Shown here: positions 63,476 to 64,000 of the stretch, in pieces
Position numbering within the stretch: position 1 is the stretch's first letter
Layout: every line of letters starts with the position of its first letter
NCBI GenBank assembly: GCA_002726205.1
Contig: PBSL01000049.1
Coordinates: 1 to 64,000, forward strand
Length of the DNA: 64,000 bases
Direction: 5' to 3'
DNA from: Planctomycetaceae bacterium
GTDB lineage: Bacteria; Planctomycetota; Planctomycetia; Planctomycetales; Planctomycetaceae
Notes under the pieces: generated by a model
Databases searched by the model: none
Told to the model about the DNA's origin: nothing
Seen by the model: only the letters and a program-made list of their open reading frames with translations
Translations under genes and position numbers: made by a program

Positions 63476-64000
63476 ATGCGTGGTCTGTGTCTGATGATCT
63501 GCCTTGTCGCCGCACCCGTGATGGCCGCCGACTGGCCTGGTTTTGGTGGCAATCCTGCCCGTGATCACCACACCAACGAAGCGTTGGCCTCCAAGCTGCA
63601 CCTGGCCTGGAGCCGGCAGGCCCGGCACCGGCCCCAGCCGGCCTGGCCGCGGGATTCGCGGATTTCCTATGACCGGGTCAGTCGCGTCGCGGTAGCCGCG
63701 GGCCGGGTTTTCTACGGGAGTTCGGTCGATGGTCGCATTCGTTGCCTGGATGCCGCGACCGGACAGACGCGGTGGACATTCGCGACCGGGGGACCGGTTC
63801 GGTTTGCTCCGGCAGTTTGGCGTGACCGGCTGTTCGTCACCAGCGATGACGGGTTCCTCTACTGCCTGGACACGTCCGATGGACGGTTGCGGGCGCGCTG
63901 GCGGGGCGGACCGCGGGACCAGCGGGTGATGGGCAACGGACAGATCGTCTCCCGCTGGCCGGCCCGTGGAGGAGTGGTGATCGCCGATGACATTGTCTAC
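63476..64000 (+). CDS. PQQ-like beta-propeller protein, 3' partial
   Basis: The ATG at 63476 follows a GAGAGG site and starts a signal peptide (MRGLCLMICLVAAPVMA, cut before ADWPGFGG). The frame stays open to the window end (175 codons). WPGFGGNPARDHH and blades such as GRIRCLDAATGQTRWTFATG and GFLYCLDTSDGRLRARW mark it as the PQQ-type/outer-membrane-assembly-like propeller family of planctomycetes. Function of the full protein cannot be judged. Confidence 0.88.
   Translation, partial: MRGLCLMICLVAAPVMAADWPGFGGNPARDHHTNEALASKLHLAWSRQARHRPQPAWPRDSRISYDRVSRVAVAAGRVFYGSSVDGRIRCLDAATGQTRWTFATGGPVRFAPAVWRDRLFVTSDDGFLYCLDTSDGRLRARWRGGPRDQRVMGNGQIVSRWPARGGVVIADDIVY

Noticed and set aside
1-64000. 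tRNA, rRNA, insertion sequences or prophage genes
   Set aside because: Looked for by eye; no CCA-ended cloverleaf-like segment, transposase or phage protein was found.

Overview
The window is GC-rich, densely coded DNA from a planctomycete, most likely class Planctomycetia. Taxonomic markers include a DUF1501 + DUF1549/DUF1553 planctomycete-cytochrome pair (57966-62793), a PVC-type dehydrogenase/HEAT/haem-binding protein (20195-23212), a planctomycete-type lipoprotein, and a MoxR/DUF58/VWA gene chain. No rRNA, tRNA, insertion sequence, CRISPR array or phage gene was seen. Both window edges cut genes.

Region 1 (1-20055, all +) is a type II secretion (T2SS) locus in the order secretin-N-domain protein, gspE, F, G, H, I, J, K, L, M, D, followed by a lipoprotein, a BON-domain protein and an STN-domain coiled-coil protein. 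Many genes overlap by 4 nt. There is no separate gspC and no prepilin peptidase. The gspM-position protein carries two Ig-like repeats and a C-terminal domain resembling the GspC/PilP homology region, so GspC appears to be fused to GspM. Several proteins carry repetitive low-complexity tracts: KPAA and SRGG (first gene), EKxTEKxxEKSGKP (gspM), and QRKGQPKV and KKGSKK (gspD).

Region 2 (20195-26379) holds the PVC cytochrome protein, a secreted CocE-type alpha/beta hydrolase on the minus strand, and leuB with a recognisable promoter.

Region 3 (49299 down to 26376, all -) is an almost gap-free block. It encodes a membrane coiled-coil protein, a lipoprotein/permease/ATPase importer of the ferric-iron type, an NHL-propeller lipoprotein, a large VWA/GATase-like membrane protein, MoxR, DUF58 and a BatA-like VWA protein. 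These are followed by a three-gene module (GATase-like membrane protein, ABC ATPase, ABC-2 permease) present twice in tandem. The MoxR-VWA genes and the duplicated ABC modules look like one envelope system of unknown function and are the best candidate here for something undescribed.

Region 4 (49429-64000) is mixed: RidA; a CBM9-like protein; a shortened UvrA convergent with an alkyltransferase-like (ATL) protein that has Trp in place of the MGMT cysteine, suggesting an alkylation-to-nucleotide-excision repair link; a small unknown protein; a TPR protein whose 3' end overlaps comEC antisense; the DUF1501/PSD1 pair; a DinB-like protein; and the start of a PQQ-type propeller protein.
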